A stretch of DNA of 40,735 bases, from positions 1-40,735 of the forward strand of contig JAISLH010000088.1 in the NCBI GenBank assembly GCA_031260565.1, written 5' to 3'. The notes below the pieces were generated by a model that was not told the DNA's origin, did no database searches, and saw nothing but the letters and a program-made list of their open reading frames with translations. Source of the DNA: Bacteroidales bacterium (lineage in GTDB: Bacteria; Bacteroidota; Bacteroidia; Bacteroidales; P3). The position numbers and the translations under genes were made by a program. Below are positions 23,667 to 32,452 of this stretch, in pieces; the first letter of the stretch is position 1; every line of letters begins with the position of its first letter.

Positions 23667-25226
23667 TTATAGAGGGATGTTAGAATGCTTCTTCATAGGA
23701 TTTTGATCTTTCTTTGTAGCCAAAGCCTGTAAAGCACGAATTACTCTAAAACGAGTGTTACGCGGTTCAATAACATCATCAATATAACCAAACTTAGCTG
23801 CGTTGTAAGGATTAGCAAACTTATCTGTGTATTCTTGTTCTTTTTCCTTTAAGAAAGCAGCTTGTTCTTCCGCACCCTCTATGTTTTTCAGTTCAGAACC
23901 GTATAGAATTGCTACCGCCCCACTTGCACCCATAACAGCAATTTCTGCATTAGGCCAAGCGTAGTTAATATCACCACGAAGCTGCTTACAACTCATAACG
24001 TCGTGAGCTCCGCCATAAGATTTGCGTAATGTAATGGTAACCTTAGGAACGGTTGCCTCACCATAAGCAAATAAGAACTTAGCACCATGAACAATAATTC
24101 CATTGTATTCCTGTGCTGTTCCGGGCAAAAAGCCTGGTACATCAACCAACGTAACAAGTGGAATGTTGAAAGCATCGCAGAAACGAACAAATCTCGCTCC
24201 CTTTCTTGACGCATTTATATCCAACACACCTGCCATATAATTAGGTTGATTAGCAACAATACCTACTGATGCACCATTAAAACGAGCAAAGCCTACAACT
24301 AAATTAGCTGCAAAATGACGATGAACTTCCAAGAACTCTCCTTCATCAACTATTGAATGAATGACATCTTTCACATCATAAGGTTTGTTTGGACTTTCGG
24401 GTATTATTGAATTTAATGAATCTTCTAACCTGTTAATAGGATCATTGCAAGGAGCTAAAGGAGCGTCTTCCAAATTATTAGAAGGAAGATAAGTCATCAA
24501 TTTTCTGATTAACATCAAGCCTTCCTCTTCGCTATCAACAACGAAATGGGTTACTCCGGACTTTGAAGCATGAACCATTGCCCCACCAAGTTTATCATCT
24601 GTTACATCTTCATTGGTAACAGTTTTAACAACCTTTGGACCTGTTACAAACATATAACTATTCTCCTTTGACATCATAATAAAGTCCGTCAAAGCAGGAG
24701 AATAAACCGCACCTCCAGCGCAAGGACCAAAGATTGCAGAAATCTGAGGAATAACTCCTGAAGCCATAATGTTACGTTGGAAAATCTCTGCGTACCCTGC
24801 TAAAGAATTAACTCCTTCTTGAATACGAGCTCCACCCGAATCATTGATACCAATAAGCGGTGCTCCTACCTTCATTGCTTGATCCATTACCTTGCAAATC
24901 TTCTGAGCAAACGTTTCGGAAAGAGACCCTCCGAAAACTGTGAAGTCCTGCGAAAAGACATACACCAAACGTCCATCAATAGTACCATAACCAGTTACTA
25001 CTCCGTCCGAAGGGAATGTTTTTTCCTGCATTCCAAAGTCTGTGCAACGATGCGTTACAAACATATCAAACTCTTCAAAAGAACCTTCGTCAAGAAGTGT
25101 TATTATTCTCTCGCGAGCGGTCATTTTACCCTTTGCGTGTTGAGAGTCTATACGCTTTTGTCCTCCACCAGACCTTGCTTCTATTCTCTTATCAAGGAGT
25201 TGCTTTATTTTATCTTCAAAAGTCAT
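23667..25226 (-). CDS. mmdA: Methylmalonyl-CoA decarboxylase alpha subunit (carboxyltransferase)
   Basis: A 519-residue acyl-CoA carboxyltransferase of the MmdA/PccB family. It moves the carboxyl group of methylmalonyl-CoA to biotin, releasing propionyl-CoA. Visible marks are [34 protein letters not shown], the oxyanion-hole loops [14 protein letters not shown] and [17 protein letters not shown], and, in the C-terminal half, [33 protein letters not shown] and [16 protein letters not shown]. Length is normal. The context (mce upstream; biotin carrier, OadG and beta subunit downstream) indicates a decarboxylase rather than propionyl-CoA carboxylase: no biotin carboxylase gene is present. Confidence 0.95.
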   Translation of the reverse strand: MTFEDKIKQLLDKRIEARSGGGQKRIDSQHAKGKMTARERIITLLDEGSFEEFDMFVTHRCTDFGMQEKTFPSDGVVTGYGTIDGRLVYVFSQDFTVFGGSLSETFAQKICKVMDQAMKVGAPLIGINDSGGARIQEGVNSLAGYAEIFQRNIMASGVIPQISAIFGPCAGGAVYSPALTDFIMMSKENSYMFVTGPKVVKTVTNEDVTDDKLGGAMVHASKSGVTHFVVDSEEEGLMLIRKLMTYLPSNNLEDAPLAPCNDPINRLEDSLNSIIPESPNKPYDVKDVIHSIVDEGEFLEVHRHFAANLVVGFARFNGASVGIVANQPNYMAGVLDINASRKGARFVRFCDAFNIPLVTLVDVPGFLPGTAQEYNGIIVHGAKFLFAYGEATVPKVTITLRKSYGGAHDVMSCKQLRGDINYAWPNAEIAVMGASGAVAILYGSELKNIEGAEEQAAFLKEKEQEYTDKFANPYNAAKFGYIDDVIEPRNTRFRVIRALQALATKKDQNPMKKHSNIPL

Positions 25227-25246
25227 TGTTTTATTTTTTTTATATT

Positions 25247-25648
25247 TTACTTACAACAAAATTCAGTCAAAACACCAAGTGTAGATTTTGGATGTAAAAA
25301 ACCTATATTGAGGTTTTCTGCACCCTTTCTTGCCTGCTTATCAATCAAACGCACCCCTTTAGCCTCAGCATCAGCCAAAGCCTCATCGGTATTTTCAACA
25401 GCAAAAGCAATATGATGAACGCCTGCCCCTCTTTTCTCTACAAAAGAGGCAATCGTACTTTCAGGCGAAGTAGCTTCAAGCAACTCTATTTTCACGTCTC
25501 CTATCTTAAAAAAGGCTGTTTTCACCTTCTGATCTGCTACTTCTTCAACGTTGTAACACTCTAATCCCATTACATTTTCCCAATACTTAATAGCCTCGTC
25601 AAGATTCTCAACGGCTATTCCAATGTGTTCAATATGTGTTGGTTTCAT
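25247..25648 (-). CDS. mce: Methylmalonyl-CoA epimerase
   Basis: The 133-residue vicinal-oxygen-chelate protein interconverts (R)- and (S)-methylmalonyl-CoA. Metal ligands are expected at His 8 ([14 protein letters not shown]), in the central His segment [17 protein letters not shown], and at a Glu near the C-terminus (LTEFCCK). Further family marks are [13 protein letters not shown] and [14 protein letters not shown]. It is first in the ten-gene decarboxylase operon, 20 bases before mmdA, and has a promoter box about 50 bases upstream. Confidence 0.96.
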   Translation of the reverse strand: MKPTHIEHIGIAVENLDEAIKYWENVMGLECYNVEEVADQKVKTAFFKIGDVKIELLEATSPESTIASFVEKRGAGVHHIAFAVENTDEALADAEAKGVRLIDKQARKGAENLNIGFLHPKSTLGVLTEFCCK

Positions 25649-25696
25649 AAACTAATCTGTTTGTATTAAGTTAAAAATCACTCTATTTTGAGCCTG

Positions 25697-25704
25697 CAAA
25701 AGTA
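25697..25704 (-). promoter_or_regulatory. Promoter -7 box for the decarboxylase operon
   Basis: TACTTTTG followed by CAGG on the minus strand, 48 bases before the mce ATG. It is the only good box ahead of the ten genes mce to the OadG stub, whose gaps never exceed 20 bases. The bases between it and array 5 (25705-25878) show nothing recognisable. Confidence 0.65.
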
Positions 25705-25878
25705 TTATTTTTATTTCAATTACGCAAGTAAAATGCCTATAAAAATATTGTTTATCTGATAAACGCAGTCCAAAAACAGGCTTTTTGTATCAAAATTCAC
25801 CCATTTATTTATATAGAACACTCATTAGCCCCAGCCGTTTTAAGAATAATTTTAGCCACACTTCACCTTATTTTCACC

Positions 25879-25952
25879 AAACGCCGTAATAATTTTCTAA
25901 AGCGGCGTTTCAGCGTCACGAAACGCCGCTTTAGAAAATTATTACGGCGTTT
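25879..25952. repeat. Phased array 5: perfect 32-bp inverted repeat built from 21-bp units
   Basis: Cores start at 25879 (AAACGCCGTAA), 25900 (AAGCGGCGTTT), 25921 (AAACGCCGCTT) and 25942 (TTACGGCGTTT), exactly 21 bp apart and alternating in orientation. Together they form a perfect inverted repeat: arm 25879-25910, ten-base centre CAGCGTCACG, arm 25921-25952. The centre plus most of the right arm also occurs in array 4 at 17708-17747. It lies between the kdsA terminator and the mce promoter. Confidence 0.92.
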
Positions 25953-25971
25953 TATTTCGACCAAAGAGCAT

Positions 25972-26001
25972 AAAAAAAGGGATAATATATTCTATTATCC
26001 C
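25972..26001 (-). terminator. Terminator of kdsA
   Basis: GGGATAATA and TATTATCCC form a perfect nine-pair stem with a five-base loop. On the minus strand it is followed by a run of T residues. It lies 65 bases after the kdsA stop. Confidence 0.85.
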
Positions 26002-26066
26002 TGCAAGTCTGTATATCAATATTTTATTTTGAAGTAAAAGTTTGCCTTATGAATATTGTATGGCTT

Positions 26067-26870
26067 CTAAATAGCAGATTTTATCTTCAAAAGTTTGGTT
26101 AGTAAAGCCTCAACATCATCTAAAGGCAACATATTAGCCCCATCGGATTTGGCTTGTGAAGGATTAGGATGAGTTTCCATAAATATGCCGTCAGCACCAA
26201 CAGCAATGGCTGCCTTAGCAATGGTTTCTATCATCTTGGGTTGCCCTCCCGTAACGCCTTCTTGCTGGTTTGGCTGCTGGAGGCTATGAGTTATGTCCAT
26301 AATGACAGGTACGCCGTTGTTCTGCATAACAGGTATGGAGCGGAAATCAACAATGAGGTCTTGATAACCAAACATAGTCCCTCTGTCAGTAAGCATTATT
26401 TTGTCGTTACCGCTTTGCCGCACCTTCTCAACAGCATAACGCATTGAGGAAGCAGAAAGAAATTGTCCTTTTTTAATGTTTATGATTTTTCCTGTCTTAG
26501 CGGCGGCAACCAAAAGGTCGGTTTGGCGACAGAGAAAGGCAGGTATTTGCAACACATCAACATATTGTGCCGCCTTTTGTGCCTCAACATCACTATGAAT
26601 ATCGGTTAGGACGGGGACATTGAACATCTTACCAATATCTTTGAGGATAGCAAGCCCCTTTTCGTCATCTCCAATGCCCGTAAATGAATCTAAACGAGAG
26701 CGATTTGCTTTTCGGTAAGATGCTTTGAAAATAAAGTCTATGCCGAGTCTTGCTGTAATGCCGACAAGCTTTGAAGCAATATCATAAGGCATTTGTTCGT
26801 CTTCAATGACGCAAGGTCCTGCAATGAGGAAGAATGAATTTGTGTTGTTTTTTATTTGATCGTAGTCCAT
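26067..26870 (-). CDS. kdsA: 3-deoxy-8-phosphooctulonate (KDO-8-P) synthase
   Basis: KdsA condenses phosphoenolpyruvate with arabinose-5-phosphate to make KDO-8-phosphate for the lipopolysaccharide core. The 267-residue TIM-barrel protein shows FKASYRKANRSRLDSFTGIG, VPVLTDIHSDVEA, IPAFLCRQTDLL, NIKKGQFLSASSM, IMDITHSLQQPNQ and FMETHPNPSQAKSDGANM. The N-terminal motif is IAGPCVIEDE with Cys 20, where the E. coli metal-free enzyme has Asn; this predicts the metal-dependent class. It is monocistronic with a clear terminator and diverges from the small gene at 26939. Confidence 0.96.
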   Translation of the reverse strand: MDYDQIKNNTNSFFLIAGPCVIEDEQMPYDIASKLVGITARLGIDFIFKASYRKANRSRLDSFTGIGDDEKGLAILKDIGKMFNVPVLTDIHSDVEAQKAAQYVDVLQIPAFLCRQTDLLVAAAKTGKIINIKKGQFLSASSMRYAVEKVRQSGNDKIMLTDRGTMFGYQDLIVDFRSIPVMQNNGVPVIMDITHSLQQPNQQEGVTGGQPKMIETIAKAAIAVGADGIFMETHPNPSQAKSDGANMLPLDDVEALLTKLLKIKSAI

Positions 26871-26885
26871 ATTGTTGAATTTTTA

Positions 26886-26893
26886 TACTTTTG
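26886..26893 (+). promoter_or_regulatory. Promoter -7 box of the small gene at 26939
   Basis: TACTTTTG followed by CAG on the plus strand. It overlaps a possible TTG start at 26891, so that start is rejected in favour of the ATG at 26939. Confidence 0.6.
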
Positions 26894-26938
26894 CAGCTCA
26901 AAAACGATGCAAAATATACCGAAATTGAGTTTGCAAAG

Positions 26939-27178
26939 ATGAATAAAAAAAGTAAGATAACCAAGAGAAACGCCATAAATTTTCAAATCACGCTCTCAAC
27001 CGATGATTGCAGGCAGCTACGCAGGTATTGCGCCGTCAATAAGTTAGGAGAAAAAACAGCTATCAAAAAAATCCTTCGCACCTATCTGTCCGACAACCTG
27101 CCGAAGCTTGATGAAGAAGCCGAAAATCAACTTGAGCTCTTCCGTCCCTTCCAAAAAAACATATTTGATAAAGGATAA
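26939..27178 (+). CDS. Small basic protein of unknown function
   Basis: The 79-residue product from ATG 26939 has a basic N-terminus (MNKKSKITKRNAINFQITLS), a helical centre (CRQLRRYCAVNKLGEKTAIK, then KILRTYLSDNLP) and a tail ENQLELFRPFQKNIFDKG. Similar small proteins with this NQL-LF ending occur, as far as I recall, in other Bacteroidales, so it is probably real. The centre could be a ribbon-helix-helix or other DNA-binding fold; that is a guess. There is no signal peptide. It is divergent from kdsA and convergent with the M16 peptidase gene, ending five bases from it. Confidence 0.75.
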   Translation: MNKKSKITKRNAINFQITLSTDDCRQLRRYCAVNKLGEKTAIKKILRTYLSDNLPKLDEEAENQLELFRPFQKNIFDKG

Positions 27179-27183
27179 TTTGG

Positions 27184-28410
27184 CTATTGTGCCAAATAAT
27201 AAAGTGTTCTGCAAGGACTATTGTTGAACATCCTGTCTGCCAAAGCCCGTATCTGTGAAGCAGTAACAGCGTTATACAAATCCATTTCTCTATTTATTAA
27301 CTCTACGTCACCAAGGTGAGCAAAGTAAGCAAGGTTCATAGCCTTATCCAACGCCTTCATATTGGAAAAAGTATGGTTTGCTTCGTTCTTATTCTTGACT
27401 TTTTGCAACTCTTTGTCGTCAATATCACTTTGAGTAAAGGAATGCAATTCATCCCAAATAGCTTCTTCACCCTGTTCAATCGTTACATTGTCTTGGTACT
27501 TGCCAACAATTATAAAAAGCCCCTCATCGTCATCACCGGTAATGCAAGCATTGATCTCAGTGAAAAGTCTCTTATTTACCACCAAAGCATTATAAAGACG
27601 GGAACTTTTTCCACTGGAAAACAAATCGGATAACAAGTCATAAACATAGTAATCTTTATCTGTCCTGTTGCACATCTGAAAAGCAAGAACGATAACACTG
27701 ACAGGCACATCGGCTTTTGCTGTAAGGCTTTTGCCCGTTTGCCATTGCGGTTCTTTTAACGGGCTTAAGGAAGTTAAGGAATTAGAGGAGGCAGTCAGCT
27801 TTTCAAACTCTTTGATTGTGTTTTGCTCAACATTGCCGCTTATTGTAAGTATTGCGTTTGAGGGAGCATAAAACCGATTATAGAAATCATTGGCTTGTTG
27901 CAGCGTAACCTGCTCTATGTGCGATATATCTTTACCTATCGTTTGCCATTTATAAGGATGTTTTTCATAAGTCAAGACTCGTATCTTTTGCCATAAATCT
28001 CCGTAAGGTTGATTAAGATAACGCTGTTTGAACTCTTCAATAACAACATTTTTTTGTATATCTAACTTCTGTTGAGTCAAAATCAAATTTCTCATTCTAT
28101 CGGCTTCAATCTCCAAAGCTTTACTAAGATATGGCGTAGGCACAACAAGATAATAATTAGTGAAATCGTTGTTGGTAAAAGCATTGGATTCGCCGCACAT
28201 ATTCTCAACAACAGCATCATAAACAGGAAACCGCTCACTGCCTCCAAACATCAAATGCTCAAAAAGATGAGCTAAGCCTGTCATGTCTTCGTTTTCGTGC
28301 TTTGCTCCTGCTTTATAGAGCAGATTAACAGCCACCAAAGGCGTTGAAACATCCTTATTTATCACCACTTGCAAACCATTGTCAAGCGTAAATGTATTAT
28401 AATTTATCAT
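27184..28410 (-). CDS. M16 family zinc metallopeptidase
   Basis: A 408-residue pitrilysin/insulinase-type peptidase of single-chain, two-domain size. The inverted zinc motif HLFEH is at residues 48-52 (GLAHLFEHLMFGGSERF), and the distal Glu lies in EIEADRMRNL. The C-terminal non-catalytic half includes the DLFSSGKSSRLYNALV segment, which fits the usual substrate-binding part. There is no signal peptide, so it is probably cytosolic. In proteobacteria and Bacteroidetes M16 peptidases often occur as two adjacent genes, but only the active-type subunit is seen here. It follows ruvA by 12 bases and is likely co-transcribed with it. Confidence 0.92.
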   Translation of the reverse strand: MINYNTFTLDNGLQVVINKDVSTPLVAVNLLYKAGAKHENEDMTGLAHLFEHLMFGGSERFPVYDAVVENMCGESNAFTNNDFTNYYLVVPTPYLSKALEIEADRMRNLILTQQKLDIQKNVVIEEFKQRYLNQPYGDLWQKIRVLTYEKHPYKWQTIGKDISHIEQVTLQQANDFYNRFYAPSNAILTISGNVEQNTIKEFEKLTASSNSLTSLSPLKEPQWQTGKSLTAKADVPVSVIVLAFQMCNRTDKDYYVYDLLSDLFSSGKSSRLYNALVVNKRLFTEINACITGDDDEGLFIIVGKYQDNVTIEQGEEAIWDELHSFTQSDIDDKELQKVKNKNEANHTFSNMKALDKAMNLAYFAHLGDVELINREMDLYNAVTASQIRALADRMFNNSPCRTLYYLAQ

Positions 28411-28422
28411 AAAGCCATTTTA

Positions 28423-29004
28423 TTACAGCACTTTCAGGGCTTGCTTGATGAGGCTCTCACAATTAGCAGCCGAATCGTTGAGAAGTATCTTATCCAATGC
28501 CTTTTCCGCCAAAAGTTTATTAAATCCCAAAGTCTGCAAAGCCGACAAGGCTTCCTGTTTATGCTGATAATTGATTTGCAAAGGAGTATTTGTGCCTGTT
28601 TCTACTTTGGATAGCGAGTCCTTTAACTCAATTATGACCCTCTGAGCAGTCTTTAAACCAATACCTTTTATGCCTTTGATTGTGGCAAGGTCTTCTTTGG
28701 CAATGGCTTGTATCAGTTCGTCACTGCTTAGTGAAGAAAGCATCATCCGAGCTGTGTTTGCACCGATGCCCGACACTGAAATCAGCAACCGAAACAGGCT
28801 TCTCTCCTCTTCGGAAGCAAAACCGAACAAAAGATTAGCGTCTTCCCGAACGATGAAATGCACAAGCACCTTCGCCTTTTCCTGAGTCTTGAAAACAGAA
28901 TAAGAAGAGAGCGAAATATCTACCTTATATCCTACTCCGTTGCAGTCAATCACCAAATACGAAGGCGTAACACAAGCCAGCCTTCCTTCCAAATATTCAT
29001 ACAT
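28423..29004 (-). CDS. ruvA: Holliday junction branch migration protein RuvA
   Basis: RuvA binds the four-way junction and loads the RuvB motor during recombination repair. The 193-residue protein has the N-terminal OB fold (MYEYLEGRLACVTPSYLVID, KVLVHFIVREDANLLFGF), two helix-hairpin-helix motifs (ISVSGIGANTARMMLSSL and IKGIKGIGLKTAQRVIIELK), a flexible linker, and the RuvB-binding C-terminal domain (EALSALQTLGFNKLLAEKAL). Length is normal. It has its own promoter box at 29027-29034 and leads the ruvA-M16 pair. Confidence 0.97.
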   Translation of the reverse strand: MYEYLEGRLACVTPSYLVIDCNGVGYKVDISLSSYSVFKTQEKAKVLVHFIVREDANLLFGFASEEERSLFRLLISVSGIGANTARMMLSSLSSDELIQAIAKEDLATIKGIKGIGLKTAQRVIIELKDSLSKVETGTNTPLQINYQHKQEALSALQTLGFNKLLAEKALDKILLNDSAANCESLIKQALKVL

Positions 29005-29026
29005 AATCCCACTTTGTTTTAGCCCG

Positions 29027-29034
29027 CAAAGATA
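29027..29034 (-). promoter_or_regulatory. Promoter -7 box for ruvA
   Basis: TATCTTTG followed by CGGG on the minus strand, 22 bases upstream of the ruvA ATG. Confidence 0.65.
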
Positions 29035-29103
29035 CTAATTTATTTTAAGTTGGCTTTATTTCCGCCAAAGACCATAACAATTTGCTCAAACGGTGTTTGG
29101 ATT

Positions 29104-32040
29104 TTATTGTTGCTCTATTTCAATTTCGTCAATGAAGATCCATGAGGGTTCTCCTGCTGATATATGCCAGTCAGGGTTTGTTTTGCGGTTGATAGCCTCT
29201 ACTTTGATGTAACGGCATTGGGCTTCGGTAGTAGTGTTAAAAACGTTTATGACTTTGCCTGCAGCCTTTTCGTCTATCGGATTGGCAATTTGCTCTGCGG
29301 CAGTGAAGTTTTCGCCATCCGTTGAGAAGGAATAACGAACGGAAACAGGCATAAAAATCCACGCTCCGCCGTCCTGAATAAACCTTGCACCAACTCGCTT
29401 AACGGAAACAGTCTTTCCCAAATCTACAATGCAAACAAGATCTTCCCCCTGATAGCCTTGCCAAGAGCCAAGACGCCAGTTATCGCTTCCCTCTTGCTCA
29501 TCTATGAGTGCAAAATCACCACCTGCACTATATTGATTATCATAATGCGACAGCACTTTGACACTTCGCCCCTGCGGAAGTTTAACAAAGCGGCTTGTAA
29601 CAACCTTACTCATCACTCCTTTTTCATTTACGCTTGCCGAAGAGACCTCTGCACTATTGTCAAAGAGCAATTTAACTTCGCTATCCTTATAATTATCAGT
29701 CTGGGTTGCGATTCCGTCATTCTGTTTGACTACAACAACAGCCTTGTCTCTTGAATTCAGCGGCTTAATACTAACGTTTAACTCATCACTAAAAGAAGAT
29801 GCTCCGTCATAAGAAAGATATGGAACAGGCACTATAAGGTTTGAGGTTATTTTTGAATGAGGTCGGTCGCTCAAAACAGCACCAAAGGACTTGTTTGGCT
29901 CATTTGACATCTCAAAAGTGAGAGTTCCGCCTGCCATAATCTGATCATAAGTTATGTAACTCTTATTGTAGGGCTTGCCATTGAGAGTTAGCGACTTTAC
30001 ATATTGCTTATGCTCTGCTCCAGTAGCGTTTATGGTGAATGTTTTGCCGTTTTCAAGATTTATTACAGCCTTATCAAACAACGGAGAGCCTATTACATAT
30101 TCATTGGAAACAGGATTGACGGGATAGAAACCAAGTGCCGACATAACGAACCAAGCACTCATCTGTCCTGCATCATCGTTTCCGCACAGCCCATCAGGAT
30201 TATAAGAATACAGACTGTCCATTATGAGCCGTACAATTTGCTGAGTACGGTACGCTTCGCCTGCATAACAATACAGATATGGAGTATGGTGGGAAGGTTC
30301 GTTGCCATGGCAGTACTGACCTATCATTCCCGTAACGTCAGCCTGCGTTCTGCCGCTGGTTTGTGAAGATGTGGTGAAGCATTCGTTTAATTTGTTAAGG
30401 AATTTCCTTTCTCCGCCCATCAGTTGTATTAAAGTAGAGACGTCCTGTGGCACATAAAAAGTATAATGCCAAGCATTACCTTCGGTGTAATGAGAGTTTA
30501 TTTCAGTTGGATTGAACATTGGCGAAAACCGATTGTTATTCTTCGGCTCTATAAAGCCACTCTGCGGATTGAAAAGGTTCTTATACGACTGTGCTTTGCT
30601 GAGATAACTTTGGTAAAGGTCGTTTCGCCCCATTGCTTGAGCAACTTGGGCTACGCAATAAGCGTTATAGGAATATTCAAGAGTCTTTGAGACGCTCTCG
30701 TGTTCGTTTTCCGAAGGTATAAAGCCCAAAGAGTCAAACAAATCCAAGCCAAAGAACCGATAATCCTTTATTCCCATTTTGTTAAAGGTCGTTCGGCGTT
30801 GCTCAGGGTTGATAGTAGTGGTGATGGCTTCAAGAGTCAGCTTGTCGTTAGCCCGTATCCCCTTCATATATAAATCACAGAGGACGCTTAAACCGTGTTC
30901 GCCAATCATACAGTAAGTCTCCGTTGAGCCAAACTCCCACATCGGCAATCTGCCTGTTTGTTTAAAGATGTCAATGAAAGTGTTGGCGAAATCCTTGGAG
31001 CGTTTGGTGTCAATGATAGCAAGCAAAGGATGGAGCGTTCGATAGGTATCCCAAAGCGAAAAGACGTTATAGCGATCGTAACCGCCTGTTTTATGAACTT
31101 TTTCGTCCATTCCAAGATACTGACCGCTGACATCGCTGTACAGATTTGGGCTTATGGAGCAGTGGTACAAAGCAGTATAAAATTTAACTCTGTTTTGGAA
31201 CGAGCCACCCTCTATTTTAATTTTGTCCAACTGAGCATTCCACAAATCTTTCGCTTCTTTGGCGGCATCGGAAAATGATTTGGCTTTCTCTTTTTTAAGA
31301 TTTTGCAACGCTCCTTTCTCATTTACAGACGACAAAGCGACACAAGCCTCTATGGGAACGCTGTTTTTGCGAACCTTTCCAAAGGATAAAAGCAGTCTTT
31401 TAAGCCTTTTGTCATACTTTATCCTCTTTATGGGTTGCGAAAAGGTGGAAGCAAAATATACTACCTGATTCTCACTCCACGCCTTACTCCTTCGCATTCC
31501 TACTATGGTCTTTTCGTCTATCTGAGTGTAGGAACAATCCAGCAGAGAGTCCTTATGATTGAAGTAAATGATAATTGAGCGGTCTTTATTAAGAGGATAG
31601 GCGTACGAATGCCAGCCACAGCGAGTTGTAGCAGTCAGTTGAACGGCTATAGAGTCGTTTTCTAACAGCGTTGTATAGTATCCGGCTTCGGCTTTTTCGT
31701 TCTGCTTGCTGAAAACAGAGGAATGATTTGCCGAAATATCAATAGAGCAGGTCGGAACAAAGAGAATATCGCACAAATCCGCACATCCCGTCCCCGAAAG
31801 GTGCGTATGCGAGAAGCCAAAGCAAACAGTATCAGTCCAATGATAGCCACTGCAGCCGTCCCAACCCGATAAGCGTGTGTCAGGGCTTAATTGCACCTGA
31901 CCGAAAGGAGCAACGGCGCCGGGGTATGTGTGTCCGTGAGCGTCAGTACCAACGAAAGGATTAACTAAAATGGTCTTTTGGGCTGATAAAGTAGTGATTG
32001 ACAGCAGCAAAAGAGTTAAAGGAAGCAGTTGTTTTCTCAT
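29104..32040 (-). CDS. GH92 family alpha-mannosidase, secreted
   Basis: The 978-residue protein starts with a signal peptide (about 1-20, LLPLTLLLLSITTLSA). The GH92 N-terminal beta-domain begins at VNPFVGTDAHGHTYPGAVAP, with FGFSHTHLSGTGC. The (alpha/alpha)6 catalytic domain contains HGNEPSHHTPYLYCYAG (near 580; its Glu is the likely acid) and GNDDAGQMSAWFVMSALGFY (near 625; Asp residues likely activate water with calcium). GH92 enzymes cleave alpha-1,2, 1,3 or 1,4 mannosyl bonds; the bond is not predictable here. The last 160 residues (GDFALIDEQEGSDNWRLGSW onward) resemble an F5/8 type C carbohydrate-binding domain. It is monocistronic, and no SusC/SusD pair is adjacent. Confidence 0.95.
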   Translation of the reverse strand: MRKQLLPLTLLLLSITTLSAQKTILVNPFVGTDAHGHTYPGAVAPFGQVQLSPDTRLSGWDGCSGYHWTDTVCFGFSHTHLSGTGCADLCDILFVPTCSIDISANHSSVFSKQNEKAEAGYYTTLLENDSIAVQLTATTRCGWHSYAYPLNKDRSIIIYFNHKDSLLDCSYTQIDEKTIVGMRRSKAWSENQVVYFASTFSQPIKRIKYDKRLKRLLLSFGKVRKNSVPIEACVALSSVNEKGALQNLKKEKAKSFSDAAKEAKDLWNAQLDKIKIEGGSFQNRVKFYTALYHCSISPNLYSDVSGQYLGMDEKVHKTGGYDRYNVFSLWDTYRTLHPLLAIIDTKRSKDFANTFIDIFKQTGRLPMWEFGSTETYCMIGEHGLSVLCDLYMKGIRANDKLTLEAITTTINPEQRRTTFNKMGIKDYRFFGLDLFDSLGFIPSENEHESVSKTLEYSYNAYCVAQVAQAMGRNDLYQSYLSKAQSYKNLFNPQSGFIEPKNNNRFSPMFNPTEINSHYTEGNAWHYTFYVPQDVSTLIQLMGGERKFLNKLNECFTTSSQTSGRTQADVTGMIGQYCHGNEPSHHTPYLYCYAGEAYRTQQIVRLIMDSLYSYNPDGLCGNDDAGQMSAWFVMSALGFYPVNPVSNEYVIGSPLFDKAVINLENGKTFTINATGAEHKQYVKSLTLNGKPYNKSYITYDQIMAGGTLTFEMSNEPNKSFGAVLSDRPHSKITSNLIVPVPYLSYDGASSFSDELNVSIKPLNSRDKAVVVVKQNDGIATQTDNYKDSEVKLLFDNSAEVSSASVNEKGVMSKVVTSRFVKLPQGRSVKVLSHYDNQYSAGGDFALIDEQEGSDNWRLGSWQGYQGEDLVCIVDLGKTVSVKRVGARFIQDGGAWIFMPVSVRYSFSTDGENFTAAEQIANPIDEKAAGKVINVFNTTTEAQCRYIKVEAINRKTNPDWHISAGEPSWIFIDEIEIEQQ

Positions 32041-32107
32041 TTTAATGTGTTTTTATTTTGTTTTAATTTTCTGTTATGATGTTCTACTATTTCATTAGTT
32101 GAGTTTG

Positions 32108-32115
32108 CAAAGTTA
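32108..32115 (-). promoter_or_regulatory. Promoter -7 box for the GH92 gene
   Basis: TAACTTTG followed by CAAAC on the minus strand, 67 bases before the GH92 ATG. It is divergent from the small-gene promoter 43 bp away. Confidence 0.6.
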
Positions 32116-32157
32116 AAACTTTTTTTTGGAAAATTGCTTTGATATTAAATTTTTTTG

Positions 32158-32165
32158 TATCTTTG
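32158..32165 (+). promoter_or_regulatory. Promoter -7 box of the 42-residue gene
   Basis: TATCTTTG followed by CAGCG on the plus strand, 56 bases before the ATG at 32222. Confidence 0.65.
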
Positions 32166-32221
32166 CAGCGTGAAACCAAAACAAAACAATTAGAAAACAA
32201 AATAAAGAAAGGAGAAATGAA

Positions 32222-32350
32222 ATGAAAGTTATTTGTAAGTCAAACGAAGGAAAATATAATTCGTTGTCAGGTGTTAAAAGTTTTTATATAAGTTTTGACG
32301 CTGCCAATAGCCGTTCTGGCGTGATATATATAAAGAATAAGCGAATGTAA
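32222..32350 (+). CDS. Small protein gene of 42 codons, unknown function
   Basis: The reading frame encodes MKVICKSNEGKYNSLSGVKS, then FYISFDAANSRSGVIYIKNK and RM. Support for a real gene: a promoter box at 32158, a strong AAAGGAG ribosome site seven bases before the ATG (rare in this window), and a terminator at 32406. A short ATG-AAA-TGA frame overlaps the start. The product is soluble, basic and beta-strand-like, and I do not recognise the family. Alternatively the transcript is a regulatory RNA of about 260 bases and the peptide is incidental. Confidence 0.55.
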   Translation: MKVICKSNEGKYNSLSGVKSFYISFDAANSRSGVIYIKNKRM

Positions 32351-32405
32351 TTCGTTTTCATAGTATTAAATTTAAGGTATAGTCTGCTTATACGCACGAC
32401 TATGG

Positions 32406-32433
32406 AGGTGATACAAAGTATCACCTTTTTTTT
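32406..32433 (+). terminator. Strong intrinsic terminator after the 42-codon gene
   Basis: GGTGATAC and GTATCACC form a perfect eight-pair stem with loop AAA, followed by eight or more T residues on the plus strand. Confidence 0.9.
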
Positions 32434-32452
32434 GTGCTGTTTTGCGTTTTTT

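Noticed and set aside
26891-26938. Upstream TTG start for the small basic protein
   Set aside because: It overlaps the TACTTTTG promoter box; the ATG at 26939 is used instead.
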